DNA of 64,000 nt from Gerris lacustris (taxonomy: Eukaryota; Arthropoda; Insecta; Hemiptera; Gerridae). Where the stretch lies: the NCBI GenBank assembly GCA_951217055.1, contig OX578279.1, positions 41,813,610 to 41,877,609 of the forward strand. Reading direction: 5' to 3'. Positions 47,007-58,850 of the stretch are shown here, piece after piece; the first letter of the stretch is position 1, and every line of letters starts with the position of its first letter. Both the position numbers and the translations under genes were made by a program. The notes under the pieces are model-generated. The model worked only from the letters and a program-made list of their open reading frames with translations. It made no database searches and was not told the origin of the DNA.

Positions 47007-48667
47007 ACACGCAGAAAATATTATACATCATACATAAAACAATTCTTCCAAAAACTAAAAGTGTATTTATGTAAATTTGACTTTTCGGCTGCAAATGTTT
47101 TGATTATTTTTTATCGATGCTCTTTGATATTTAATGGAAAAGAGACTTAAATCATCAGAGACATCGAAAAGAAACAACTAAACTCTAGTAAATTAAAATC
47201 TATTTATAAATAATAAACTCCTGTTCAGTTTAGTTAAAATAGATGCCAGTCCTTCTAATCTCTCTTCTGTCATACATGAACCTAACCCAAAGGGGGCCCG
47301 GGGGGCCTCCCCCGGAAAATTTTAGAAAATTAGGTTCAAAATGTTGAATTTTGGGCCTTTTTTAGAGCTTTTTCAGCTAAAAAAAAAGCATCACCTAAAA
47401 GTTTGTTTAAAATTATTTCTGCAGAATTCTTAAAACATTTATTAACTAAATCGGTTTTTAGACTAAAAAAAAAAAGTTTTACCTTTAACGCTATACTATG
47501 CTATTAATTCTTTCTGATTCATTATGAAATACCTTCACAACGTCCTATACAGCAACTGAACTAGGGGATACACACTCAACTGAGTATATAAACAAACAAC
47601 CATTAAAGTATGCAAATAAACAAACACAAAATAGTTTAATGTTTGTATCCCACATAAACATGTAAAGTGGGAATCCCAGTTTTAAATGTTAATATTAACT
47701 TGACTCTTGATCCATAAACAATAATCATTTATTTGCAAAATAATTATATTATTAGTTTTAAATGAGGTCTCTCCTAATTTAAGTTATTCATCTATCTTTC
47801 TATGTAAAAACATTAACTTCTTGGGGGGCAAATATCTTGCGGCGCCCCTCAGGCCCTAGCGGCCTAGGGTCGCGCCGGCCTGTGTCTAGTTCGTAGGGAT
47901 AGGGCGCGCATCGTCGAGACGGACTACGCGAAAACTACACTGTGACCCGAGCATGAAATAGGGAATTAAGAAGGCATCTACTCACTGACAGTACTGCGTT
48001 CATATCGCTCACTCTCATCTGCCTAGCTCGCATGCCGCCCTCTACACCTGCATCACTGTGTCATATTACAGGTCTTAAATTAGTTAAATAAATTTAAAGT
48101 CTGTTAATCATTTTGCCGCCCCCTACATTTTGCCGCCCGGGGCAGAAGACCCCCCCTGCCCCCCCCCCTAGCTGCGGCCCTGACTGCAAAAAATCTGAAA
48201 AAATTCGTGAATACGTTTTTATTGACTAAATAACTTTGATAGGGCGAGCGTAGGCGAGTTTGAAGCGGGTTTGAAACGTGTCCCCCCCGCCCCCCTCCCC
48301 TCTATCTCGCTTATGTGAAGTGCAAAAAATCTGAAAAAATTCCTGAACATTCTTCGACCAAAAGTAAAGATACCACTTTTTGAAAATTTCGAAAAAAATA
48401 TTATTTTATTTTTTATTGACTAAATACGTTTTTTATAAGTATGGTCTTTTCGATGTATTTATATGATTGTAGTCCGGTTCAGTGGCAAAAAATACTTTAT
48501 CAGAGTGTGTTTTGAGAATATCAGACACTTAGGATAGTTCAAAGTAAACTTTTTAGCATTTTTAAAAAACACTGTTTATTGTTTATACACTTCACAGTTA
48601 AACACTATACAGTGTGGCCTACGGACCCTAGCTGTGTGCTGGCTAGCACACACTTGACCTGTTTATT

Positions 48668-49215
48668 TTACCAATGCCCTGGACGAGTTCGTTGGACAAC
48701 GTTATCCGCCCTAGCGTTCGCGTGCATGCTCGCGTGAACGAAAGCTTCAAATATATGCTACGTTCACACATCGTTATGAAAGCGTTTCGGATCCGATTCG
48801 AGCTTGTCAGACATTTTATAAAAACCACTTTTTTGGACTCAGGGGACCTTAAAACGTGTAAATCCATCAAAATCTTAAAATCAAATTTTCCAATATCACA
48901 ATGATTTCTCTTTATATATACACGTATATGAGGAAGTAATGAAAAGTTCTCATTCTGTTCAGCAACATTTCAACCCCACTTGGGTCATTATCAGACTAAA
49001 ATCATTATTCATACTATAAGTTACAACATTCTCTTAACATGATATAAAATAAAAATACAACATGTCAAATCTAATTAAAACAAAAATAATTATTGCAAAA
49101 TGATTGTTGCATAGCGCAAAAATTGAATGAAAACTTTAAGTTTTTATACCCGTTAGACATGGGGAAAAAAATACGTGTGGTGTCGCGGGACACCCGATAG
49201 GAACGAAGTTCCTTA
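48668..49215 (+). repeat. GAAGTTCC repeat, right part, with other fragments
   Basis: Resumes the repeat interrupted at 43515 (TTTTACCAATGCCC, ACGAGTTCGTTGGACAACG, CTAGCGTTCGCGTG). It then passes into the family with CAGGGGACCTTAAAACGTG (48838-48940), a Penelope-type tail (48960-49000) and a block ending GGAACGAAGTTCC at 49200. A mosaic of at least three repeats. Confidence 0.5.
48961..49000 (-). ncRNA. Decayed hammerhead-like motif in Penelope-type tail
   Basis: On the - strand CTGATAATGACCC, AAGT, GGGGTT and GAAATG follow each other: a CTGANGA-type box with one change, a GACCC/GGGTT stem II and a GAAA box. Tails of the form 'CTGATGATGACC...GGTCGAAACG' are common in Penelope-like elements. 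The change in the first box makes activity unlikely. Confidence 0.38.
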
Positions 49216-49379
49216 CATTTTTCATTAAATATAAATTATAAAATCACACTGCTAAGTACGTATACATTGCTAACTTCTTATACATGGTGGAGTTAGAAAA
49301 GATACAAAATTAAAAGTAACGAACGGTTTGTACCTAGCAAGAGTTAAGGAAAAATTAAAAGAAAATCATTATTTGTATC

Positions 49380-49835
49380 ATTAAAGCAAGCGTCTTACTA
49401 TAAATATATATTGAATATAAGAAAAAAGTTGATCATGATGAGTTTATAGTTAAAGAGTATGTTGGATTGAAATAGGACTGTTTTCTACCTACCCGGTCTA
49501 TTAATTTAAAATATTATAAAATATATCTCTTCCCTACTCTAAAGCTTCTGCTTGAATCCGGTTGAAATTTCACCTGCCTGTTTCAATTGTACTTTTAGTT
49601 TAGACAATGTATAAGAAGTTTTATTAAAATCGTTGTACGTTAGAACGGAAGATATCGGTAAAAACGTTGTTTTCTTTATTTTAAACGTTTGGTCCACTTT
49701 AATAAATTTAGTGATCTTTATCACTTCATAACCGTGTCGGTGTTCGTTTTACTAAAAAGATATTTAAACAAGTTGTTTGTCTAATTAAATTGATGAAGTT
49801 AGAATTTTTTCTTGGATTAAATACGCAGTATTATA
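49380..49835. repeat. Repeat unit, second copy at 50650-50930, inverted copy at 54920-55380
   Basis: Shares AAAAACGTTGTTTTCTT, TTTAGTGATCTTTATCACTT, GTTCGTTTTACTAAAA and GTTTCAATTGTAC with 50650-50930 (same orientation) and with 54920-55380 (inverted). Its family is unknown. Confidence 0.6.
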
Positions 49836-49852
49836 ATAATATAATAATATAC

Positions 49853-50640
49853 CGGGTTCGATCCCCCGGGGGGTCGCAATGTTTTTCATCAGTAATAACG
49901 ACTAGATAAATTACATTTTTTCAAAACATTTTCATCGCTCCACCATGAGGTATACCCACGAATTATTTTGAAATTTTAGGACCAGCCGTTATTTAGTGTT
50001 GGGAGGGGGAATTTTTTTGGGGTGTATTTTGACTTATAAAACCAATAAAGAATGAAAAATTTAAAAATGCAAATATATATATTGTACTCTTCAGCAGCTT
50101 TCATTTGATACCCCACTCAAAATTTAAAAAAAATAAAATTTTGGGCGCACTTCAAATTTTGGCTCCCAAAATTGGCATTTTTTGAAAATTTGGTATGCCC
50201 TCCCGGAATTTTCATCGCCCCTCAATAAGGCATTAGCATGAATTATTTCGAAATTTTAAGACCAGCCGTTGTATAGTGGTTGGGGGGGGGGATATTTTTG
50301 GGTATATTTTGATTTTTTTACCAAACAAGGAATGCAAAATTTAAAAAAGCATACATATATATGCGTCCTACTCTTCAGCAGCTTTCATTTGATACCCCAC
50401 TCGAAAATTAAAAAAAAATATAAATTTTTGAGTTTACCACATTTTTGTGAATTGCGCATGCGCATATTAAATTTTTAACTTCAGTGTATTTTTCCTGTGG
50501 TTGGGTCAAAAAGTTGCTCCAGTGTTTCAAATTTCATTACTTTAGCTTAAACGGTTCGGGCCTATGAACCAAAGAGAGACGGACGGACGGACACATCACC
50601 CTCGGTTTAAGGGTTTTGAGAAGTATCTACAAAACCCTAA
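49853..50640 (-). mobile_element. Second copy of the GGGTTTTG...CAAAACCC element, 5'-truncated side
   Basis: Starts in GGTTCGATCCCCCGGGGGGT as at 32420 and continues through the same repeat units. It ends with (GACG)n, AAGGGTTTTGAGAAGTATC and TACAAAACCCT as in 32344-33529. The left terminal GGGTTTTGTAGAT is missing, replaced by an AT-rich microsatellite. Confidence 0.65.
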
Positions 50641-51049
50641 AAATATAAATCACTAATACTAAAAACATTCAGCTTGTATCAGGTTGAAATTTTACATTCC
50701 TGTTTCAATTGTACTTGAGACGATGTGTATGAAGTTTAATTGCAATCGTTACGTTAGAACGAAAGATACCGGTAAAAACGTTGTTTTCTTGATTTAAAAC
50801 GTTTAGGACCGCTTTAATAAATTTAGCGATCTTTATCACTTCATAGTAGTGTCGGCGTTCGTTTTACTAAAAAAAAATATTTACAAAAGTTGTTTGTCTC
50901 ATTAAATAGATGAAGTTAGAATTTTTTCCCGTCCAGAAAATCCAATTTAAAATTTGAAGCTTACGTTTACGCGAGCGTTGCGCGTGAACGCTTGGGCGGA
51001 TAACGTTGTCTAACGAACTTAGCCTGGGCATTGGTAAAATGAACATGTG

Positions 51050-51275
51050 TACCAAATTTCAACTAACTCAGTGATCTTTTGCTCAAGTTAGAGTCATCGG
51101 TAGATTTCGTGACGGATTTTGCGTGACGGTGATTTTGTGACGGTGATTTTGTGACGGTGATTTTGTGACGATGATTTTGTGACGGTGATTTTGTGACGGT
51201 GATTTTGGTCGTTTTTTTTGGATTTACTCCCGGGCTCCAGAACGTGCCATAAGGAACTTCGTTCCAAAAGTTAAA
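51050..51275 (-). repeat. GAAGTTCC repeat, inverted copy of 43323-43515
   Basis: Ends GCCATAAGGAACTTCGTTCC and contains TTACTCCCGGGCTCCAG, the reverse of the 43323 copy. This copy carries the expanded 14-bp minisatellite. Confidence 0.7.
51123..51206 (+). repeat. 14-bp minisatellite, six units
   Basis: Six consecutive units of GTGACGGTGATTTT; the fourth has GTGACGATGATTTT. The 43370 copy of the parent repeat has a shorter, diverged version. Confidence 0.96.
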
Positions 51276-51318
51276 AACACGTTTGGTAAAAGACTGAGAG
51301 CTAGCAGTACAAGCGGCG

Positions 51319-53998
51319 CAGTGGCGATCCTAGGGGGGGGGGGGGGGGGGGGGGGGCAGGGGGGGCTATAGCCCCCCTGGGAGAAAATTAGACCCCCCGA
51401 GGCCCCGAAAGAAAATTAGCCCACCTTTAAATTTTTTTTAAGAAATGTTTTTATTTTTATTATTATTATTTTTAGCCTCCGAAGTACTATCCGAAGTACT
51501 GATTAGCCTCCGAGCCGAAGGCGAGGACAGGCTATGAATAAACTAGGCAGAAATGTTTCCTTTGCTGCCTTGTTGCTGTTGCATACAATATTTTATCTAC
51601 GGGCGGCAGAAAAAATAAACTGCTAAAATACTATCTTTATTAATATAACATAGTTAATTACTATGTGTCATATTAATAAGATAACATAAGTATTAACTAT
51701 AATTAATGTTGATAAAGAAATCAAATATGAAGCTTGGGAATAATAAAAATTGTGAATAACAAAGTGATGCTATAACAACAAAATACAAAACACACGTTCA
51801 TAACGTACATAAATTCTGAATGAATAATGCACGCAACATAAAATATTTTTACTAACAAATTAACAAAAGTATTAAAGATATATTCTTCTGCTTAAAGAAA
51901 AGAAGTAACTAGGATAAATCAAGAAAAGTAGCTAGTCTAATCTAGAATGACTTCAACAATAATATGGATGTTGGATGTTTACATAAAGCTGCAGTGTGGC
52001 CAGTGACCACATTTTTTTTTTTTTAATTAAAGATCTACTATTCATTGAACTTATTTAACAGAATTAACAAATATAAACAAATTATTTTATTATAAAAACG
52101 TTTATTTATTAAATATTACTTATTAAACTATAATATATATAATTTTATAAGATAGAGATAATAGTATAAACTGTCATTGCCAACATTATAAAAGTAAAAA
52201 TTTTGCTGCCTAGCCATCTTTAATGTTTCCTAATTTTACCGCATAGGCAGTAAAATCACATTTCTCTGCCCGAAATCAGTTCAATATTGCCTCATTTTGC
52301 TGCCGCAAGTAGATAAAATAATTTAATGATGATTTTGTAGTTTTAAGTTTATATTTTCACGGGAAGAAGTTAAAAATTAAATATGAGCATGCGCAAGTAG
52401 CAAAAATGTGGTAAACTCAAAAATTTATATTTTTTTAAAGTTTCGAGTAGGTATCAAATGAAAGCTGCTGAATCGTAAGTTACAAATATATATTTGCTTT
52501 TTTAAATTTTGCATTCCTTATTGGTTAAATAAATCAAAATATACCCAAACAAAATCCCCCCCCCCCCAACCACTATATAACGGCTGGTCCTAAAATTTTG
52601 AAATAATTCATGGTTATACCTTATTGTGGGGCAATGAAAATTCCGGGAGTGCATCCCCAATTTTCAAAAATTGACAATTTTGTGCACGAAAATTAGGTTA
52701 AGTTTACATTTTTTTGACCTTCTATCATTGCCACATTAAACGTGACATTTTGCGTGTATAAAAAAAATAAAAATAAATGAATAAAATATAATTCTGATTT
52801 TATCGAGATGCTACAACCGGAATCGTTTTTGCTCAGAGATACTGTAAAAAAGACAAATTCTGTAAAAAGGAACAGTTAAAAAAAATTAAGTAAATCGGAC
52901 AGTACGAAATAGGTGGGCCAAGTAGTGCAGTTGAAGTTTTACCAATAATGTCCGAAAACCCAATCTAAAGTTTTTCTTTATAAAATTTTTGCTAGGGCCC
53001 CACTTTCGTCGGGGGGCTACAATAGCTTGACCACCTTCCCAAAATTCAATGTCCCATTTTGGACTAAACTTTATATTATGACCCCCCTAAGAAAACATGT
53101 TTTTCACAACTATTGAAAAAATGACACAGTTTATTATAGATGTGAAGTAATATTGCATAATAGCTATTACCTAATCTATTTAATCTGCCATGATTAGGTG
53201 CACACCTTTTATTATTTTACAATTACTATTTTTAAGATTGTATTAAAATGTCTTCGTTGGTGAGAGCACTGTAACGGAAATGTATAATATATTATATATA
53301 TAATATATATGGTTCGAGTCCCGGTGCAGGGGTCTATTTTTCTCTGTCTATTTCCCATTTTTAATAATAATTATAATTTGATTTGATTTAAAAATTAAAA
53401 TTCTTTTAAAAATACTTGTGCATGCTTTTGTGCCAACGAAAGATAGTTTAATTTATTTTATGAAAAAGAATTAAACTCAAATTTCACCTCAAAGAAGCAT
53501 AAAAACGCTGTTTTGAGAGGTCATATTTTATAAATTTTCCTTCCAATAATGCACTGCTGTCGACGTCCATGTTAATTTTAACATTTTTGTTATCTATAAA
53601 TATTATATTGTTTCTGACAATTTATACGTTTTTAATTAACCTATACAGTTTTTAAACCAATCCTTTTGTTATCCTCATATTAAAATTACATATTATTATT
53701 TAAAGACCAATACTTTCTTCTGTGATGATATGGTAAGTATCATAGGAGACTTTAAATAAGCCCCCAACTATACTTACAGTAGAACTTCCCAGTCCCAGTT
53801 CAATGGCAAGTATAACATTCTTGAATAAATTTAATTGTTTAGCCTCACGAAAAAATTACATAGAATTGCCTCTGGGAATGACTGCAACAACATATAACAT
53901 ACAAATGAGTCCTTCCTGGTATATTAAAATGTATACTACACCCGCAAAACATGGGGGGCTTTAGCCCCCCCTGAACTTTTACGCCAGGATCGCCACTG
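51319..53998. mobile_element. hAT-like element, 2,680 bp, AAGCGGCG duplication
   Basis: Begins CAGTGGCGATCCTAGG and ends CAGGATCGCCACTG. AAGCGGCG occurs directly before (51311-51318) and after (53999-54006), a perfect 8-bp duplication. Next to the ends are GGGGGGCTATAGCCCCCC and GGGGGGCTTTAGCCCCCC palindromes. There is no transposase. The inside includes an inverted fragment of the 32344/49853 family at 52380-52720 and otherwise AT-rich sequence. Confidence 0.88.
52380..52720 (+). repeat. Nested fragment of the 32344 family, inverted
   Basis: Contains GGTATCAAATGAAAGCTGCT, CTATATAACGGCTGGTCC and a C-run, the reverse complement of units inside 32344-33529. It has no ends of its own. Confidence 0.7.
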
Positions 53999-54006
53999 AA
54001 GCGGCG

Positions 54007-54240
54007 TCGCGCGACAGATCCCATTCCTCTGGGATCTCCGCTTGTGAGCGACACACGCTCGTAGCCGCCCGCTCAAGGTCGCCCGCAGTGGACGAGGGTA
54101 CATTGGTTTTAAATAAATGGGATCGGTAGCGCGTTGCCGCCGCCTGTAGCCGCCCGTGTAGCTCTGGGCTCATCGCCGCTCGTAAACACTTCCAGTGAAC
54201 GACCAGCCTCGTTTTTAAAACGATACATATTCACACACAC
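54007..54240. repeat. GC-rich non-coding block, likely old MITE
   Basis: A GC-rich patch with GCCGCC and GCGGCG repeats next to the hAT-like element. The hAT insertion at 51319 appears to have split it from a small part left of 51311. Open frames on both strands are composition effects. Confidence 0.3.
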
Positions 54241-54752
54241 AACAAAAAATACAGGTGATCGAAATATTTGTTTTCGATATCTCATAACGTTGACGCCACG
54301 AGTAAAACCTTCTTTGTTGTTACCTAATACGTCCGCGAATTTTTACGTTTTTTTTACAAGACATTAAAAATTGGTACAGGTTCTTTATAGTATTAACTTT
54401 TATTTAAAAACGTTTTTGTAGTTTAAAATAAATAATTAATATAAAAATACCATTTTTAAAAACTAGTCTAATTTAAAACTTTTCTTATTTTTATTTTTAT
54501 TTTTTTTTGGTTTCTGTATTCTTCACCTAAATTGTTTCCATGTGCAAAATTTGGGGAAGATTGAAAGACGGGAAGTGGTTCAAAATTGGGGTAATAGGTG
54601 TGCGATGAAACGTAAAGCAAAGTAATATAAGACCAGTAAAAAAAGAAACGGATGCTCACGAAAACAAACAACTAAAAAAGAGGGAAAGAGTAAAATAACC
54701 TGATATCTCGATCCCCTCCACGACCTGTTCATACGAGCGTTTTGAATTTGAT

Positions 54753-54797
54753 CCCCCGTTTCTTCCCCGTTTCTTCCCCGTTTCTTCCCCGTTCTTC
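54753..54797 (+). repeat. Short tandem repeat, four CCCCGTTTCTT units
   Basis: Four near-perfect 11-bp units; the last is one T shorter. Confidence 0.9.
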
Positions 54798-54839
54798 CGA
54801 TCACGTATTTTTGGTGGAGTGGATTTAAACCGATACGAT

Positions 54840-55380
54840 CCGTCGTTCTCCGTTCACACAGCACACAGCGTTTTGAACTAACGGATCGATTTCAAAACGA
54901 CGTGTGAACGTAGTAATAGAATTGGAATTTTAGGACGGGAAAAAAATCCAACTTCATCTACTCAATGAGAAAAGCAACTTATATATAAATTATTTTAGTA
55001 AAACCAACACGCCGCGCCGTCGCGTCGGCTATGACGTGTTAAGATCGCTAAAATTATTAAAGCGGACCAAAACGTTTTAAATAGAGAAAACAACGTTTTT
55101 ACCAATACGTTTTAACGTAACGATTTTAATGAATTTTCATACACATCGTCTAAAGTACAATTGAAACAGGCATTCAAAATTTCAACCTGGTACAAGTCGA
55201 AGTTTTTGAGTAGTGAAGTGATATATTATAAATTGAGTGTCGGGTAGGTAGGGAACAGGACTGTAATACAACCATACTCTTCAACTATAAACTCATCATG
55301 ATGAACTTTTTTCTCAATATTCAATACATATTTATTGCAAGACACTCGTTTCAATGATAAATAGTATATTATGTTACTAG
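54840..55380. repeat. Inverted relative of 49380-51000 repeat
   Basis: Shares the AACGTTTTTACC, TACAATTGAAACAGGCATTC-type, AACTCATCATGATGAAC-type and AGACACTCGTTTCAATGATA-type blocks with 49380-49835 in reverse complement. The left edge contains GTTCACAC...GTGTGAAC in inverted form. Confidence 0.55.
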
Positions 55381-55479
55381 GCTGTGAAGCGAGTTTTTTC
55401 TTTACCGCGGCAATTACATTTACTGTCGAGCGAAGCGAGACAGTAAATATTGCCAAGGTAAAGAAAAAACACTTCACAG
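55381..55479. repeat. Hairpin with ~42-bp arms
   Basis: 55381-55427 and 55438-55479 are near-perfect inverted copies (CTGTGAAG...TTTACTGTC against GACAGTAAA...CTTCACAG) around GAGCGAAGCGA. TAGGCTGTGAA also occurs in the palindrome at 58851-58974. Confidence 0.85.
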
Positions 55480-55620
55480 TCGCGTAGCATATGCTATTTT
55501 TTCCGAGGTAGCAGACAATGATAAAACATTAAATATTAATCACTAATCAATATATAATAATAACAAATATTAGTACATACTTAAGACTTAAAAAAAGAAA
55601 CCTTAAAAAGAGGTTACACT

Positions 55621-58600
55621 CAGAGCTGGATTTACATATTTGGTGGCCAGGGGCCCAATAAAAATTGCCGCCTGCCCCCCCCCCCCAAATGCTGTGACAA
55701 TTTTGTAATTCCTATAAAAAAAAAAAAAAAAAAATACTGCAAGTTTTGTCCTATAAAACATATGGACTAATGTTTTATGGTTTTGTCCATTTTTAACCTG
55801 ATTTATTTTAATATTATTTAAATAATATTCCACTATTATTACAGGACTAGGCTAAAACCAAATACCAATTTTTTAAAATAAAAAAAGTTTTTGAATGAAA
55901 AACAATTTTCAAGTACACAGTATTTATATACAAGTTTTATTTTAAAATTAGTCATGATTTAACAGTAACTTCGTTTGTAGGAAATATAAAGTTAAAGTGT
56001 AGTTATAAAAATTTTAAAAAACGGCCAATCATGCACCATGACTTAAGGAGCGAATTTTTAAAAAAATCTGTGTATTATTGGCTTGTGATAATACAGGAAT
56101 ATTTTGGTTTAGAATTTGGATGGGTGAAAAAAAATAGGTACACAGGGGTACCGGGTACAAAAATCAAGATGCATGTCGTTGGAAAGCTCTGAGTACAGTA
56201 ATTGTTGTTATGTACACTTTTGTCATATTTTCATATAAGAGGGGGGTAAAATGGATAAAACACGTTTTATGCTATTTGTGACCCTAAATTGTCAATATTT
56301 GACCCCTAAATGGACTCTAAAAATTCTGGCCAACGAACTCATCCTTTCTTTTGATATTATTGACATTTTAAAATTTGTTTGGATTTTTGAAGTGCATCCT
56401 AGGGTGAGATATCGTCTCGAGTGACACATACATATATACATACATACATAAGAAAAAGTGTTAAATTTCAGGAATCGATTAAGATTGGTATGATTTCCAT
56501 GGAGAAAATTTTCAAAAATTCGCATTTAAAAAATGTTGAAGCCATTGCAATAGCTTAATTTTCTTTGAAAATTCGCTTAAAAAAAGAAAAGAAAAAGAAA
56601 ATTAATTGAATACCTTTATTGAGAAATTTGTTTATTTAAATTTCTTAAGTCTTGCTTTAACATTAGGAAAGTCATTTATGACATTTAAATTCAAGTCATA
56701 GTCCAGTTATTTTAGTCATAAATATGGCTTCTGTTCCAAAAAATTCGAAGCTTCAATTTTTTATTTTTTGATCACTTCATTTTGACATTCTGAAAAGCAC
56801 AACTTTTTGCGTATTTTTGTAAATATCTCGCTTCCTCTAGCTCGGAGACCAATTGACTGTCAGATCAAAATTGAAGATTTTAAAATTTCACACATGAAAC
56901 ATTTGTTTATTTTTTACTTAGAACGAACCTTTTGGATAATAAAGTGCTCCAAAGTTTCCGCACAAGGCGTAAAAAATAATTTTATTACATACTTATATAG
57001 ATAATTGTCAATTAACGTTGGTGGAGCTGAAGGGTTTGCTTGGAGATAATGCTCCCACCGATGCGACAATATAAGCAAAATTGATTGAAAAGTATGGCAA
57101 GAATATTGTTATTACGATTCAGTGTATGCAGCGATACTGCGGACGTCTTCTCTTATAATTGTTGCATTAGCTTCAACTATTCGTGGAAGTTCTTCTTCTT
57201 GATTCAATTTTTTATTTTCATACCAAGCGTTAGAAAGAATAGTCGCATGAGTATCGAGGAAGCTAATCATTGTCATTTTTTGGTTTTGTGGTAATAACAA
57301 TGTTGTTGCCATACTTTCCAACCAATTTTGCTTCTATTGTCGCATCCGTAGGAACATCATCTTCAAGTAAAACCTTCCATGTAAAACATAGACAATTATC
57401 TATGTAAAAAAAAAATTTCTTACGTCTTATGGGGAAACTTTGGAGCACTTTATTATCCAAAAGGTTCGTTCTACGTAAAAAATAAACATCATGTTTCATG
57501 TGTGAAAATTTATAATCTTCAATTTTGATCTGACCGTCAATTGGTCTCCGAGCTAGAGGAAGCGAGATGTTTACATATATATACGTAAAAACTAACACTA
57601 CTCAAGTTATAATAAGCTAGGTTTTTGCTAAACCGTTCGTTGTACGTAAAAAATAAAAGATAACTTTTCTGTGGTAAATTTAATAATCTATTTTTTTAAT
57701 AATCACCTTAATTTGTCTCCGAGCCTTAGGAAGCGAGATATTCATAAAAATACGTAAAAAGTGTAGGGCATCGGATAACAGATATTCTTCGCCCTATATT
57801 CCGTAAACCATCCATTGCACGTAAAAAATTAATGAGATTTTTTTTTTTGTGGGAAATTTTGCTATCTTTAATTTTGATAACCACCTTGATTGGTGTCGGA
57901 GCAATAGGAAAATACCAAATTTGTTGACCTTTGCCCTTGAATATCAACTAACGCGACCACGATCTCATTGCCGATTTTCAATATGTTTTTCAGAACGTCA
58001 AAATGAAGTGATCAAAAAATATAATATATTTTTTGATCACTTCATTTTGACGAGCTGCAATATCATGGAAGCTCCGAATTATTTGGAACAGAAAACCTAA
58101 AATGACTGGACTATCAAGAAAGCAAAAGAAAAGTGTTTTTAATGCACTTAATAATTATTTAATGTTTATATTATAAACTCTTGGCTCCTGGGAATTCTTT
58201 AAATTGTTTAAAAACATAGTTTTATGCCCGTTTTTACCTTTAAAGATTACGTTGTATAAAAATAGAGTAAAGTTGGCCTAAACTGTAGTTCTAACTGGTA
58301 CGTGAATAACTAGCGGCGACGAGTTATAAATCAAATCACTAACCGTTCTATGCCCAAAATCTAAAATCCACTTAAACACTAATAAATAAAAACTTATGCC
58401 TACACACCTGCACTTGCGCTCATACTCTACTGTACAATTAGTATATAAAAGTTCAATTAGTAAATAAATATTATACTTTTTGTTCACAAGAGTTATATTG
58501 TAATGTCCAATATTAAAAAAAAAAATGTTTTATGATTATTGTTTTATTTTTCTTTCTGCCGCCTTTTGCCACCTTCGAAAATTTGCCGCCAGGGGCCCGG

Positions 58601-58632
58601 GCCCCCATGGCCCCTGCCTAAATCCAGCCCTG
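55621..58632. mobile_element. hAT-like element, 3,012 bp, copy B (inverted)
   Basis: Same element as 39793-42804 in the opposite orientation, equal in length to the base. It begins CAGAGCTGGATTTAC and ends TAAATCCAGCCCTG. GTTACACT flanks both sides (55613-55620 and 58633-58640), a perfect 8-bp duplication different from that of copy A. Every open frame of copy A has an identical partner at the mirrored position (coordinate sums 98,425), so no indel separates the copies. No transposase was recognised. Confidence 0.92.
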
Positions 58633-58850
58633 GTTACACTATAAGAAAAGATAAATAAAAAGCATTGACATCTAGCGGATTTTAATCGTACTAGAAGCAT
58701 TTCTACAAAGACTGCAGCACTACTAACGGAAGTTTTGACAACTACCCGCGGGGAAAAAAAATCTTTTAGTTCCTAGGACGTAAAAGATTTTTTCTTTACA
58801 GCTAGGAGTAACGAAAAGATTTTTTAAGTCCACGTAATGAAAAAAGGGAT

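Larger units (their letters stand above)
44104..48182. mobile_element. hAT-like element carrying a LINE
   Basis: Begins CAGGGCCGCAGCTACATAC and ends CCCTAGCTGCGGCCCTG. ACTGCAAA stands on both sides (44096-44103 and 48183-48190), a perfect 8-bp duplication. Subterminal parts contain GCCGCCCC blocks. Without the LINE it would be about 1.4 kb. No transposase is seen. Confidence 0.88.
43516..48667 (+). mobile_element. Helentron-like (HINE-type) element carrying nested insertions
   Basis: The left end is AGGGTCCGTAGGC, and its inverted copy GCCTACGGACCCT lies not at the right end but about 35 bases inside it (48617-48629). After it comes a perfect 8-bp-stem hairpin, TGTGTGCTGGCTAGCACACA (48633-48652), and a short tail. 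Asymmetric inverted repeats, a 3' hairpin and internal tandem units (~180 bp, around 43810-44100 and 48190-48430) are the layout of Helentron-derived non-autonomous elements. Insertion is within a T-run, also typical. The right end is uncertain by about 7 bases. It is split by a hAT-like element at 44104-48182. Confidence 0.62.
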
